Position numbers and translations under genes: made by a program
Shown here: piece after piece, positions 1-10,852 of the stretch
Layout: each line of letters begins with the position of its first letter
Position numbering within the stretch: the stretch's first letter is position 1
NCBI GenBank assembly: GCA_034401795.1
Contig: JAVVLW010001563.1
Span: forward strand, 24,001 to 88,000
Direction of reading: 5' to 3'
DNA length: 64,000 nucleotides
From: Chaetoderma sp. LZ-2023a
Taxonomy: Eukaryota; Mollusca; Caudofoveata; Chaetodermatida; Chaetodermatidae
The notes under the pieces: model-generated
The model's input: the letters and a program-made list of their open reading frames with translations, nothing else
The model's database searches: none
Told to the model about the DNA's origin: nothing

Positions 1-1
1 A

Positions 2-310
2 ATTGATCCAGCGAACATCTGTCGCAATCATAGAATCGGGCCAAAATGCATAGGCACACAAGCCACTGCAGATGGTCGCATTAAATCAAGGCCAATCATC
101 TTTCGTCTCGTGGCTTATAACACTAGGCACCATATCTTTAGTAATAAAAGAAAGTTGAAAGGTAGCAACATTGTGTTGACTGAAAGTCTGACCAAGAACA
201 GGTTAGATCTCCTAGATCTCCTGAAGCGAACGCAACAGCATGAAGATGTTAAATCGGCATGGACAATGGAAGCCGAATCCTTTGTCAAACGAAGAACGAC
301 AGAAAGATGA
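2..310 (+). pseudogene. L1-like LINE ORF1 protein, C-terminal fragment
   Basis: The frame is open from the left edge of the window to a TGA at 308-310, so the true start lies outside. The reading has the look of the C-terminal domain of L1-type ORF1 RNA-binding proteins: an 'RNHRIGPK' stretch, then 'RPIIFRLVAYNTRH', 'FSNKRKLKGS', 'ESLTKNRLDLL' and a late tryptophan. In that family this domain binds the element RNA in the cytoplasmic RNP. No endonuclease or reverse transcriptase follows downstream, so this is an orphan fragment of a retrotransposon. An internal GTG at 110 is not a credible start because homology-like sequence extends upstream of it. The family match is from memory of the motif pattern and was not searched. 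Confidence 0.55.
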
Positions 311-570
311 TAATTGATGTAGCTGAAGATCTTAATAAGCTGAAATAAGCAAATTAAGGACATTATTACATGAAACCTAACCAATGAAAAACAATACATG
401 TATTACATCTAATTAAATCTAATCTGAGCAAGAGACTACAAAACAATGATTAACCCTTTCTGCATATTTGTGTCAATGTACCTTCTTTCACTTTAACCTT
501 AATGGTCAACATTTTTGCAAGAAAGTTGTTATAGCTTTATTTAGCAATTTAAATCCAGGCAGGGAGAGGA

Positions 571-646
571 CTGTTTCTTGAGGTTTTATCACTGGAGTGA
601 GTTATTCGATTACCAATCCAATTACTCCAGTGATAAGTTTCTCAGG
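571..646. repeat. Dispersed hairpin repeat, copy 1
   Basis: The segment TTATCACTGGAGTGA is followed after about 21 bases by its near reverse complement TTACTCCAGTGATAA, flanked by 'TTCTTGAGG' on the left. The same arrangement recurs at 3047-3110, so this is a dispersed element with a stem-loop and not a chance palindrome. Confidence 0.6.
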
Positions 647-1340
647 AATTGTCTTCTACTGGCCTGCAAATGAACATCCATGCAGACTACTGCAGGGCCG
701 GTTTTGACCGGCTTAACTTAAGTTGACAAATGAAGGGGTAACTAGGGAAACCAGTAACTGAAGTGGTCAACTTCATACTAACAAGCTATAATATATCATA
801 ATCCTATACATTATACATGTAGATATTCTATATAAATTGCCTACTGTTATTTCTTTCAGATAATAATGTTCGTTACAGAGATGAAGCCCTAACCTAACAG
901 GCCAATTACTGTGGTAAAATTTATAGAAAGTTAACGCATCAATTTAATTATTGCTTCTTTGCATATGCTGCCCTCTGGGTTTTTTTCTTTTTTTTTATTT
1001 ATTTAAAAATTCTCGTTGCATTGCTATTTATTTTGTGCTCTCTGTCGCCTGTATCATGATTTATTGTTGCTTTGTTCTCTCATCATTTGTTCTAATACTA
1101 TCATTACTATGCATCAATTGTCAAACTGTTCAGGGCATAATTTATCTAGTATCGCATCTCAATTTGCTACATATATTTAGGTATTTACTATACATTCTGC
1201 AACATGCATACATGTAGCTATATCTGCTATGTAAAATTTGTACGGAATTGCAATTTATTATTAATTTTCTTAAATTCTATTATTAACCCTTTCAACGACA
1301 AATTCCTGAAAAAGTATATTCTTTACTATGTACATGCATA

Positions 1341-1450
1341 TTCTGTTGAATATTTTGAAATTGGTATGACTGAAAGTCATTGCTGCCTTAGGCAGCGGTG
1401 GCTTCCAGTCAAATTAATTTCAAAATTAATTTAGAAATATTCGACAGCTT
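1341..1450. mobile_element. Palindromic MITE-like element, copy 1
   Basis: The left arm CTGTTGAATATTTTGAAATT is mirrored by a right arm ending AGAAATATTCGACAG. Between them the GACTGAAAG / CTTCCAGTC pair and the GCTGCC / GGCAGC pair also match, so almost the whole 110 bases can fold into one long hairpin. Related copies lie at 11546-11643 (complete), and at 23157-23222, 34841-34895 and 43413-43451 (partial). Confidence 0.6.
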
Positions 1451-2836
1451 TCCTGTTTGTTTGCTCTGAGATTGAGATACGGGGAATTTATTGCTATACA
1501 TTTTTGCTGACAACTATACAATTTATAATTTGCATAGCAATATATGCTATGTAAATATCAAATTCTAAATTATGCCCCGAAACTATTTAGTGATTAATTT
1601 TGAATTATGTATCTCACATTGCGAGATGAGTTCAGGAAAATTACATGTCACAAGAATCTAATAATGTGGAAATTACCTGAATGTGCGCTTAAAAATGGAT
1701 CAGACTGGAAGCTGCTACATGCTACGTTAGTGATGTTCAGCTTCCCGCCCGATTGATAATCAAGAAGATCAGCAGCCATCCCAAACTCTGGATATATGAA
1801 AACTAAATTGTTTGCCTATTTCTACAAACTTGCCTCGTTTTAAATTTTCATTCATGCATGGACTGCTGCTTCAGCCTAGTATTGTCAATATCTAAAAAAT
1901 TTTGATGAAGCATGAGCTCCAAGCAGGGTAAAAAAAAAAAAAGGACTGATTACCTAAACTATAAATGACAGCTTCCATCTCATTTATTGAAAGATGGATA
2001 TCATATACCAGTATAAATCTGCTTCAAAGTACCAGATAGCAACAATAGTAATGATAAAATGTCATATAATCATATATACATGTTATTCACGCACTGTTAT
2101 TTCTTCCAGATGAGAAAGTGTGGCACAGGCATGACGCTCCAACTTTGACAGCTCAAAATTATGGTAAAATCCACAATTTAATTACATGCTATAGTTGCGA
2201 CTCCAATGGCCCTGCCAGAAATAGACTGACAGACCAACGTGTCCTGGCTGCGAGTCGCAACTAAAAAAAAGAAAAAAAGAAAAAAAAAGAAAGAAAAAAA
2301 AGGAAGCCCATGCTTCAATTTAACTATTGCCATTTGTTTGCTTTCTCCTGCATCAGTGATCTACATGACCATTATATCACCAGAGGCACTAAATCTGCTG
2401 ATTTTTGCTTTTATTTTATCCATTTTCTATTTATTTTCATTTGGCCTGTCAATGCTCTGCTTCGGTCTACTGCTCTTTTTCAGCTTATGATTTTTTGTCA
2501 ATATCATTTTGCTTTATGCATTGTATATGTTAAATTATACGTTGTCAATGTCTGTGTCATATTTCTGTTCATTTTGCTTTGCTGCTTTGTATTAAGCTGT
2601 GAACTTGACAATTCTATGCTGTTGCTTTATGCTTTGTCTATGTCACGCTATATACTCTCAATATCTGTCATATTTCTCCCTCATTTTGCTTTTTTTCCTA
2701 ATTTGTCACTATCATTTTGCTTTATGCTTTGTATATGTGTCAAACTGCATGCATTCAATATTTACATTCAACTTTTTTCTTAAACTCATGTGTCCAATGT
2801 CATCTACTTATACATGCAAACTGTGTATTACTAATA

Positions 2837-2952
2837 AGTGCGTGCGTGCGTGCGTGCGTACGTGCGCACGTACGTATGTGCATGCATGCATGTATGTATG
2901 TATGTATGTATGTATGTATGTATGTATGTATGTATGTATGTATGTATGTATG
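2837..2952. repeat. (CGTG)n / (TATG)n microsatellite
   Basis: GTGC/GTAC tetranucleotides run directly into a long TATG tetranucleotide run. The array stays open in several frames, giving tyrosine/valine/cysteine/methionine-type repeats that are not genes. Confidence 0.95.
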
Positions 2953-3046
2953 TGCATCTTATTCCTTCTTATCTTGCTCCTTAATTCCGACAACCAATCC
3001 AGTCTTATACTGGTCTTCAGAAGTGCCGGCTTACAGATTCAGAGTG

Positions 3047-3110
3047 GCCGTTCTTGAGGTTCTTACCACTGGAGTGACTGCCAGTCATTCCAGTGATAAG
3101 TTCCCGAGAG
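3047..3110. repeat. Dispersed hairpin repeat, copy 2
   Basis: ACCACTGGAGTGACT is followed by AGTCATTCCAGTGATAA. The arrangement and flanking 'TTCTTGAGG' match the copy at 571-646, with a shorter loop. Confidence 0.6.
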
Positions 3111-3546
3111 AGGTCTACACTGGACATACGAATGTACATATATTTTATTTATCCAACAAGAATTTGAATATTCTTTTTTCAATACATCAAGTTTTTTGAG
3201 CGACGGCTTTCATTTTCCTTTCCATCAGAGTTTTTTTTATCCTAGTTATTTATGCTCTGTCATGCCGGTATAAAAATATTGAACTGCCATACTAAATAAT
3301 TAGCCATATATACAACCAGACCATTACCCATACCAGTATATCTGCTGCTCCGAAGCCACCAGCTAGATATTATGAAAAATCTAAATTGCTCCCAGCCATC
3401 CTAAACTACATGTTTTCTGCCAAGCTGAGGAAACCTTCCGGTAGCCTTTTTCTCACTTGTCCACTTCCCTAAGATTTCAATAGCGAATCGTATAATAATT
3501 ATTCTACCCACAATTACACCTCACTCATCCCTTTCCACCCAATCCT

Positions 3547-4743
3547 ATGCCCATCAAATTCCCTTGTTCTTCCTGTAGAAAACCAGTGAGATGTAACCAA
3601 TATGCTATACTATGTGATTGCTGTGGTGTCTGGATACACTTATGCTGCTCAAAGCTTACCACTGCTGAATATGCAGAACTAGAAAACTCAGAGGTGCCAT
3701 GGTGGTGCATTAACTGCAATAAAGATTTATTTCCCTATAATCACTATGATGATGATACTGATTTCATGTTAGCTATCCTGGACATAAATGAACGACATAA
3801 CCACATGTATCAATATACCCACCAAGAAACACCTTTTAATCCATTTAAGCTTAACAAATTCTACCAAAATATTATATCTCAAGATGATACTGATAATGAG
3901 GAATGTGACTATATTCTTCAAAAGGAATTTAATGATAATTTAATTAGGAATGTAAATGAAACAATCACATTCTCTCAACTTCATATTAATATCAGGTCTC
4001 TTCTGAAGAATAACAATAAACTAGGCATGTTTCTAGATGCAAGCTCTCGTGAATTTGATCTAATTGGTGTTACTGAGACCTGGCTGAAACCAGACTCACC
4101 ACTAAGCTTAATTGATAGACAGCACTATAACTTCATTGAAAAGCATAGACCAGCACAACACACAGCCACAAGGGGAGGTGGTGTATGCATCTATGTAAAG
4201 GATACCATTCAATATACTATAAGAGAGGATCGGTGCATGATGGAAGCAGATATAGAAGGCCTTTTTATTGAAATACTCAGAAGTAAATCAAAAAGCAAAA
4301 TTGTTGGTGTTATTTATAGAGCCCCAGGAACGGATAATGATAATTTTATCAAAGCTTTCGATAACATTTTGCAAACTATCCAAAAGGAAAACAAGATAGG
4401 ACACATTATGGGAGATTTCAACATTGATCTACTAAAACAAAACTCCTTTTATACACAAAACCTACTAAACTTAATTGGCTCATATGGCTTCTATCCACTC
4501 ATAACAAAACCGACTAGAATTACAGAAACAACTGCGACCATCATTGACAATATCTTCACAAATAGCATTGTTGAATGGAAAAATCAATTAGGTATTTTTG
4601 TTGCAGACATATCTGATCACTTGCCTATTTACTACCTGAAAAAAAACACATTTATAAAAGAAAATCTAATGTGTACGGACTTTGGAATAGAAAATAGTGA
4701 CAAATTTAAGAACGCTGTCTGCTATAAACTGGAACTACATTAA
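3547..4743 (+). pseudogene. LINE A ORF, N-terminal part: PHD finger plus APE endonuclease
   Basis: A 398-residue open frame. Residues about 7-57 form a C4HC3 PHD-type finger (C7, C10, C23, C26, H31, C34, C54, C57). Residues about 140-370 carry APE-type endonuclease blocks: 'LHINIRSL', 'LIGVTETWL', 'GGGVCIYVKD', 'VGVIYRAPG', 'MGDFNIDLL' and 'DISDHLPI'. In this class of LINE the endonuclease nicks genomic target DNA to prime reverse transcription. The PHD finger may bind chromatin or RNA, which is inference. The frame ends early with TAA; the linker continues after a frame change at 4789, so the polyprotein is broken. The ATG at 3547 sits just before the finger and is a plausible start. Confidence 0.8.
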
Positions 4744-4788
4744 TAGAATTGTCAGTCATGTGAAGATGCCTATACCACATTCCATACT

Positions 4789-6163
4789 GTGTGCACAGAT
4801 GTATATGATCGCGCCTTTCCACTAAAAACTGCTAAACAATTTAAACGAAACCCGACTAAACCAGGGCTAACTAGGGGATTGATAGCTGCTTGTCATAAGA
4901 AAAACACACTGTACTTAACATTTATCAAGCACTCTACAAAGTACAATGAATCTCAATATAAAAAATATCGCAACAGACTAAACCAAGTAATCCGGAGAGC
5001 CTAAATCAATCATTACCATAATAAATTCATCAATCAGAAAGACAATATCAAAGAAACGTGGAAGTTAATAAAGTCTCTACTGAATAAACAAAACAAGAAA
5101 TCAGAGACATCAAGATTTATATATAATGACAAAGTTTTAACCAACAACCAAGATATAGCAAATAAATTTAATGAATATTTTATCAACATTGGACCCAGCC
5201 TATCGGAAAAATTAGGAATACCTCTAATACAAATATAGAAGATTATCTGACAGGCAGCTATCAATCCTACTAACACAGATGAAATCTCAAAAATCTTAAT
5301 CCAAATCTACCTGAACAAAAGTGCAGGCATTGATAATTTTAAATGGAACATTTTTACTAACTGTCTCTCACAAATATTAATCCCATTGAACCACATTTGT
5401 AATCTTTCCCTGATGCAGGGTATATTCCCATCTCGACTAAAAGTAGCACGGGTGACACCAATATATAAAGCCAATGACTCTTCTGACTTCACTAATTACC
5501 GGCCTGTCTCAGTCTACAATAGACTGATAAATTTCTCAAATAGATATTCTATTCTCTATAAAGCGCAATATCGTTTTAGACAAAACCACTCCACAATGCT
5601 GGGTCTGATAGATATGTTGGAAAAAATAACAAATTCTCTAGAAAACAAAGAACATATTTTTGGCATATTTCTTGATCTTTCTAAGGCTTTTGACACAATT
5701 GATCATAAGATTCTAATAAAAAAAACTATCTTATTATGGAGTGAGAGGAATTGCCCTAAATTGGATAACAAGTTATTTATCAAACAGAGCACAGTGCGTA
5801 CAATACAATGGAGCTTGCTCTAGCAATGAAAACCTAGTTTGTGGTGTCCCGCAGGGATCAGTACTTGGACCTCTCCTGTTTTTAATATATATGAATGATT
5901 TACCCAATGTCTGTCAGCACCTTTCATTAATACTGTTTGCAGATGACACCAATGCTTTTTGCCACAACAAGAATATAGAAACACTATATAAAAATGTAAA
6001 TGAAGAAATAGAAAAAGTAATAAATTGGTTTAAAGTAAATAAATTATCACTGAATGTCGGGAAAACTAATTACATGCTCTTTACAAAATCTAGAAAACTA
6101 AAGAAAAATGACTTGCCAAAATTGTACATTGATAATCAGGAAATACAGGAGGCTGTTTGCTAA
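4789..6163 (+). pseudogene. LINE A reverse transcriptase domain, multiply frameshifted
   Basis: Continuation of LINE A in several frames: a basic linker (4789-5004), a stretch with stops near 5000 and 5236, then reverse transcriptase blocks from about 5270. Recognisable are 'KVARVTPIYKANDSSDFTNY', 'RFRQNHST', motif A 'FLDLSKAFDTIDH', motif B 'GVPQGSVLGPLLFLIYMNDL' and the catalytic 'LFADDTN'. The catalytic aspartates are kept although the frame is lost between 5710 and 5770, which suggests a fairly recent death. Reverse transcriptase copies the element RNA at the nicked target. Confidence 0.8.
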
Positions 6164-6792
6164 ATTCTTAGGTGTCTACCTGGATAAAGATCTAACCTGG
6201 GAGAAACATATAGAGATTGTAACATCTAAAGTGGCAAGAAACATTGGGATCATGTGACAACTTAAATCATACTTACCACCTAACATACTAAAAACACTAT
6301 ATTGCACGTTAATACTCTCACAAATTACTTATTGCAACACTATTTGGACTAATACATATAAAATCAGACTGGCAAGACTAAAATCACTTCAAAAGCAAGC
6401 CATTAAACTTTTTGCACAAACAGGAGAGGCCCAAAATGTTTACAAGACAGAAAATTGATTAAAACTAGAAGATATTGGTAATCTCCAATTATATACAATA
6501 ATAAAAGATTTTTTCAAAGGTAATCTACAAAATTCACTGTCTTCTCTCTTTAACCTAAACACTGAAATACATGCATACAACACCAGATCTAGACACAACT
6601 TTCACACAGAATACAATAGAATGGAAATCTCAAAAAAACAAAAACCATCCTTTCAAGCTACAAAACTCTGGAATAACACAGACACGAACACACGTACACG
6701 GATTATTAGTCAAAATTCCTGCAAACATATTATTAAACAAATGTTCATTAATAAGTACTAAATCGGGTAATTGGACCTCACTCATATATTAG
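6164..6792 (+). pseudogene. LINE A C-terminal domain remnant
   Basis: Read across frames, this region gives the thumb and tail blocks typical of CR1/Jockey elements: 'KFLGVYLDKDLTWEKHI', 'ITYCNTIW', 'LKSLQKQAIKLF' and 'YNTRSRHNFH'. There are in-frame stops near 6256 and 6457. The product would be the C-terminus of the reverse transcriptase polyprotein, after which the 3' UTR begins. Confidence 0.65.
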
Positions 6793-7492
6793 TTACTACA
6801 CCTTCATGCGCCCGGACACCACAGCAATTACCAGCAATTCATCATGAAGAACCACCTGTTAACAATACTGATATTACTGCTCTTGCCCTGCCTCTACACT
6901 CCGGTTTGACATATTGTCAACATAAAATAAAAGGTACCGGTACTGCTGAATATTCTGGACCTAGTGGAATTTGTGGGAGAATTTTCTGCATAAGGCAGCA
7001 ATGTCTTCTATTCCAAATGTGTACAGAAGATTACTTACGTCATAACCAAATCAGTTTGTTGCTAGAATCATGTTGGCCATTGTTATCTTTACTGTATCAT
7101 TAACCATAATCATATTTAATTTAATTTATTTTATTATATTATATTTTATGTGAATGTCTGGCTCCTGGGTCTTACAGACAACACATCCCAAGGGACATAG
7201 CTCCTCTTGCTCGGTGTTTTGAAGAGGACTTGACCGGGGGCTGTGGTTGGCTAAGCCACCAACAACTCTCGGTCGGGTGGCTTTTCTGAATATTCAGCGA
7301 GTGTGCAGCTTCTGTGTTAAATCCTGAGTCAAATTGGACCAGCACTCCTCGAGATATACACAGATCCAGAACTTGATCATATCTAAGAGCTCTAAAAAAT
7401 CCAGCCATGACAAACACACTAAGAAATAGACTCGAACACAGATTCACATAGCCGGTTTACTCTCTTTCCTCTAGGGAAAGAAGGTGATAGAC

Positions 7493-7493
<1 letters not shown>

Positions 7494-7534
<41 letters not shown>
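7494..7534. repeat. (AAT)n microsatellite
   Basis: Uninterrupted AAT trinucleotides inside the presumed LINE A 3' region. On the minus strand it produces a run of tyrosines that is not a gene. Confidence 0.95.
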
Positions 7535-7535
<1 letters not shown>

Positions 7536-7867
7536 GTAGAAACAGGATGAACTCCAGCCCCCACCCCACCCCCTCCATCCCCTAGCCCATTCCAATGAGT
7601 GAAATATGTTTATAAAAAACAAGTGAACCATGTTTGTCATATGTCTTGTCTTTTTCTCTTTTCTTTTCTCTTCTTTTTCTATGTCAAATCCTATATTATT
7701 TGTCTGTAGTTATGTATAATATATTGTCATAATGCCTTATGTCTACTTATGTCAAATCACGTGTAACTTGTATGTTATTCTATGTCAGGGGTCCACAAGG
7801 TAATAGGCACAGCCTCCAGTGGACTCCCTGTTATCATATTGTAATTTGTAATATTTACCAAGAGAAT

Positions 7868-7891
7868 AAATCAAATCAAATCAAATCAAAT
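7868..7891 (+). repeat. (AAATC)n LINE 3' tail
   Basis: Nearly five perfect AAATC units directly follow an AATAAA-like sequence. Short tandem tails of this kind are common 3' ends of CR1-like LINEs, and unrelated LINE B coding sequence starts at once after it, so it defines the junction. Confidence 0.6.
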
Positions 7892-9064
7892 AACAAGAAC
7901 TTAAAGGGTAACTTTATGTATACCCAGAAATTGTGCGAGAGAGATCAAATAGACATTATAGCCCCGCAAGAACATTGGCTATATGACTGTGAAAAATACT
8001 GGATGAAAAAACTACTTCCTGGTTTCCAGCATCATTCCAGATCTGTGGATGAAGGCAATCCATTACCCCCCCCCCCCCCATACAGTTACCACGGGGACGG
8101 CGGATCAGGTATAAGCTGGAGAGATGACCTAAATAGTATAATTGAAAGTCTACCTGATGGTTCAAATAGAAAAGTGTGCATAAAAATAAACTCATCACCT
8201 TCAGTCATCATTATAGCAACATATGCCCCATGTAAAGGGTGTAGCAAATATAATGAGGAATATATGGAAATCTTAGCAGAATGGCAGGAACTACTGAACA
8301 AATATAAAGACTCCAATGATGTCCTGATATGCGTCGATTTCAATGCGTCATTGCTTTCAGAATATCCAGATGCAAGAGACAAACTATTAACAGATTTCTG
8401 CACCAAGAACCAGTTAGAATTAGTTCCAAATTATCCATTTGGAAAACCCCTTGAATGTACAAATGGCTCTTCACAGATTGACTATATCATTGCATCAGAC
8501 ATAGATCTCATAAAACAAGTTCAGCATGTATCAAAGGAATACAACTGCTCAGATCATATACCAATTAGAGCTGTCATTACAGTTAAGGAAAGCAGTATGA
8601 GTAACAATGTACTGAAGCCAGTACAAGAAAGAAAGCTTCAGTGGGGAAACGGTGATCTGGTTCAATATAAAGAAAATCTGGAAAGAAACATGCATCAAAA
8701 GGATCTCTGCTCATCAAACAAATCGGTAGACGAACTTATCACTACTGTCACCATATGTATGAAGGCCAGTACTAAAGGGGCACTCCCAGAGAGGAAACCA
8801 AAGATTTCAAAGAAGGGTCGACTCTGGAATTATAAACTTGCAGAAACATCAAACATATCCAAAACAATACATCATCAATGGGTTCGTGCCAGTAGACCTT
8901 CACATCCAAAACATCCATCAAAGATCAAATTAAGAGAAGCTAAAAAGGCGTATCGGAGAGAGCAATGGCAGGCTGTAACAAGAGCAGAGCAAGATACTAC
9001 AAACAAGATCATGAATGCCCTACCCTCAGATCAGTCACTGTTTGCACAGCTATTACGAACTTAG
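7892..9064 (+). pseudogene. LINE B endonuclease domain and linker
   Basis: An open frame runs from the AAATC tail to a TAG at 9062-9064. The in-frame start inside the upstream sequence at 7739 is spurious, because the residues before about 7890 come from LINE A tail. Endonuclease blocks visible: 'DQIDIIAPQEHWL', 'IIIATYAPCKG', 'ICVDFNASLL', 'QIDYIIASD' and 'NCSDHIPIRAVI'. A poly-proline from a poly-C run near 8066 interrupts the usual spacing. The linker is basic ('AKKAYRREQWQAVTRAEQD'). The N-terminal endonuclease strands are missing, so the domain is truncated. Confidence 0.75.
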
Positions 9065-9073
9065 AGAAAAATA

Positions 9074-10090
9074 TTGCATGTGAATGATAAGGAGTTTCAT
9101 GGAAATGATATAATAGAAGGATGGACAACTTACTTTGAAGAGCTAGGAACACCAAAGGAAAACTCCACATTTAATAAGGCATATAAAGATCAGGTTGAGG
9201 ATGATATAACCAACATTAAATCTATCTGTGGTGATGATCGGTCCAGTCCCGATCCCTTCACGTGGGATGATGTAAACAGTGCTGTGAATGAGCTACACCT
9301 GCAAAAGGTCTCAGATCACATTTAATAAGGCATATAAAGATCAGGTTATGATCGGTCCAGTCCAGATCCCATTGTGAATGAGCTACACCTGAAAAAGGCC
9401 TCAGATTCTGATGGACTCTCATCAGAGCACCTAAAACATGGTGGTGTCTTACTAATCCTAGCTGAAGGCATATATCCAGATGCATTTAAAACTGGTCTGA
9501 TTACATCAATCCATAAGAAGGCAGGAAAGCCGTTGACGATCCCAGATAATTACTGGAAAACCACAGTGACATCCACAGTGGGAAAAGTCTTTGAGAAGCT
9601 TTACCTTAAACGCATTAGACCATTGATTTCAGAAAGCCAAAGTAATCTACAATTTGGTTTCACACCTGGAAAATCACCATCAGTTGCAGCAGTACTAATG
9701 ACTGAAGTTATAGCGGAATGCAGAGAAAATAAAGTGCCCTGCTATGTTGGCTTTATGGATACACAGAAAGCTGTTGATGTTTTCTGACATTTTTCATTAT
9801 TGCGTCGTCTTTACCTCGTCGGTATAACAGGGAAGCTATGGTTGATTGCGAATGAAATGTATAGAAACATGTCAGCACAAGTCAAGTGGGAGGGACATAG
9901 AAGTAGAAAGTTTGCTGTCAAATAAGGCCTTCTACAAGGTGGTGTCACATCCGATTTTCATAAACCATATGAGGATCCGCTACTAAAATTACTTGAGCAA
10001 ACAGCAACTGGTCTACATATTGGTTCAATATATCTGGGCTCAATAACACTATGTGATGATAAGACAGTCCTAGATACATCCCCAGATGGG
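9074..10090 (+). pseudogene. LINE B reverse transcriptase, damaged catalytic site
   Basis: Several frames carry reverse transcriptase blocks: 'ASDSDGLSSEHLKHGG', 'DAFKTGLITSIHKKAGKP', 'VFEKLYLKRIRPL', 'QFGFTPGKSPS', 'VGFMDTQKAVDVF' and a late 'GLLQGGV'. The catalytic motif near 10030-10065 reads 'TLCDDKTVL', so the alanine expected before the aspartate pair appears lost. The segment from about 9173 to 9300 is partly repeated at 9324-9410 with an internal deletion. Enzymatic activity is not expected. Confidence 0.7.
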
Positions 10091-10096
10091 TTACAG

Positions 10097-10852
10097 GTGG
10101 GACTGAATGCTGCAACAATGCATGCAAATAAAGAACGGTATGTTAATGGCATTGCCAAAAGCCAAGTGATGGTTTTCAATAAAGGCAAAGAAACAGAATA
10201 TGAGTGGACACTAAACGAAGAAAGGATGGACGTGGTAAAGGAATATAAACATCTGGGACTAATAAGAACAGACGACAAAAGTGGCCTAGGCAAAGAAATT
10301 ATAAGAAAAGCTCGTGCAACAGCTTATTCATTGATGGGTGCTGGCTTTCATGGAATTAATGGACTACGCCCAATTATCAGTATAAAACTATGGTCAACAT
10401 ATGTAACACCACGATGTACGTATGGACAGGAGGCATTAATTATACCAAAGAAGGAAATAAGTCAGATCACTACGCATGAAAGGAAACCCTTAAAGCAATT
10501 GCAATCACTTCCAAATAGTTGTGCAAATTCACTGGCATATTTACTTCTCGGTGCACTGCCGATAGAGGCGCACATTGAAAAGAAGAAGCTGACATTACTT
10601 GGTGCAATACTAAGGAGTGAAGGCTCTGTCGAACAACAGTTAGCAATTCGGCAGCTCGTTATGAAAAGAGAAGGCAGACACAGTTGGTTTCAAGATGTTG
10701 AATTGATTTTACAAAAATATCAATTACCATCAGTCCACCTGCTGCTACAAGACCCACCACCTAAATGTGTATGGAAGCGTCATGTCCAAAAGGCTGTAAA
10801 CACAGTAGTCCTAGAGCGGATTATCCACGAGGCTAACGAGGCAGTAGCCTAG
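10097..10852 (+). pseudogene. LINE B C-terminal domain
   Basis: A 251-residue open frame following the damaged catalytic motif. It contains 'KSQVMVFNKGKE', 'EYKHLGLIRTDDKSG' and 'SIKLWSTYVTPRCTYGQEAL', which correspond to the palm-thumb junction and thumb of non-LTR reverse transcriptases. These are followed by a hydrophilic tail with 'LLLGALPIEAHIEKKKLTLL'. The ATG at 10097 is internal to the domain and is not a true start. The stop TAG at 10850 lies at the edge of the possible hAT-like insertion. Confidence 0.7.

Larger units (their letters stand above)
311..3230. other. Repeat-rich non-coding stretch
   Basis: No supportable gene. It holds hairpin repeats (571-646 and 3047-3110), a palindromic MITE-like element (1341-1450) and an A-rich run near 2262-2303. 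A degenerate T-rich array lies at about 2470-2760, where 'CATTTTGCTTTATGC'-type segments recur. A microsatellite lies at 2837-2952. Two short segments near 845-935 and 2090-2185 resemble one another (both contain 'CTGTTATTTCTT' then 'ATGGTAAAAT'-type text), which suggests copies of the same dispersed repeat. The open frames here are low-complexity products of the T-rich repeats. Confidence 0.6.
3547..7891 (+). mobile_element. LINE A: CR1/Jockey-type non-LTR retrotransposon with PHD finger
   Basis: One retrotransposon, read left to right: PHD-type zinc finger, APE-type endonuclease, linker, reverse transcriptase and C-terminal domain, all on the plus strand but in several frames. The coding remnants end near 6792. 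A tail of five-base AAATC units at 7868-7891, just after an AATAAA-like stretch, probably marks the 3' end of a LINE. It may be the end of this one or of a separate 3' fragment, because 6800-7640 also contains an (AAT)n run at 7494-7534 and unrelated-looking sequence. The 5' boundary is not visible and lies upstream of 3547. The element is dead in this copy. Confidence 0.75.
7892..10852 (+). mobile_element. LINE B: 5'-truncated APE-type non-LTR retrotransposon
   Basis: A second LINE of a different family, in the same orientation as LINE A and abutting its tail. It starts inside the endonuclease domain and runs through linker and reverse transcriptase to a C-terminal domain ending near 10852. 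The coding sequence is broken by stops at 9062, 9322, 9784 and 9924, and carries an internal duplication at about 9173-9410. The missing 5' end fits incomplete reverse transcription on insertion. Confidence 0.8.

Noticed and set aside
2837-2952. CRISPR-like or telomere-like array
   Set aside because: Plain tetranucleotide microsatellite without spacers, and not TTAGGG. No CRISPR-type repeat-spacer structure was seen anywhere in the window.
2310-3199. Long overlapping plus-strand reading frames rich in Cys, Tyr, Val and Met
   Set aside because: They are produced by a T-rich degenerate array and the TATG microsatellite, in two frames at once, with no domain.
7739-7890. Start of the 441-codon frame as the true N-terminus of LINE B
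   Set aside because: The first 50 codons translate the 3' tail of another LINE, including the AAATC repeat, so the frame is open by chance upstream of the junction.
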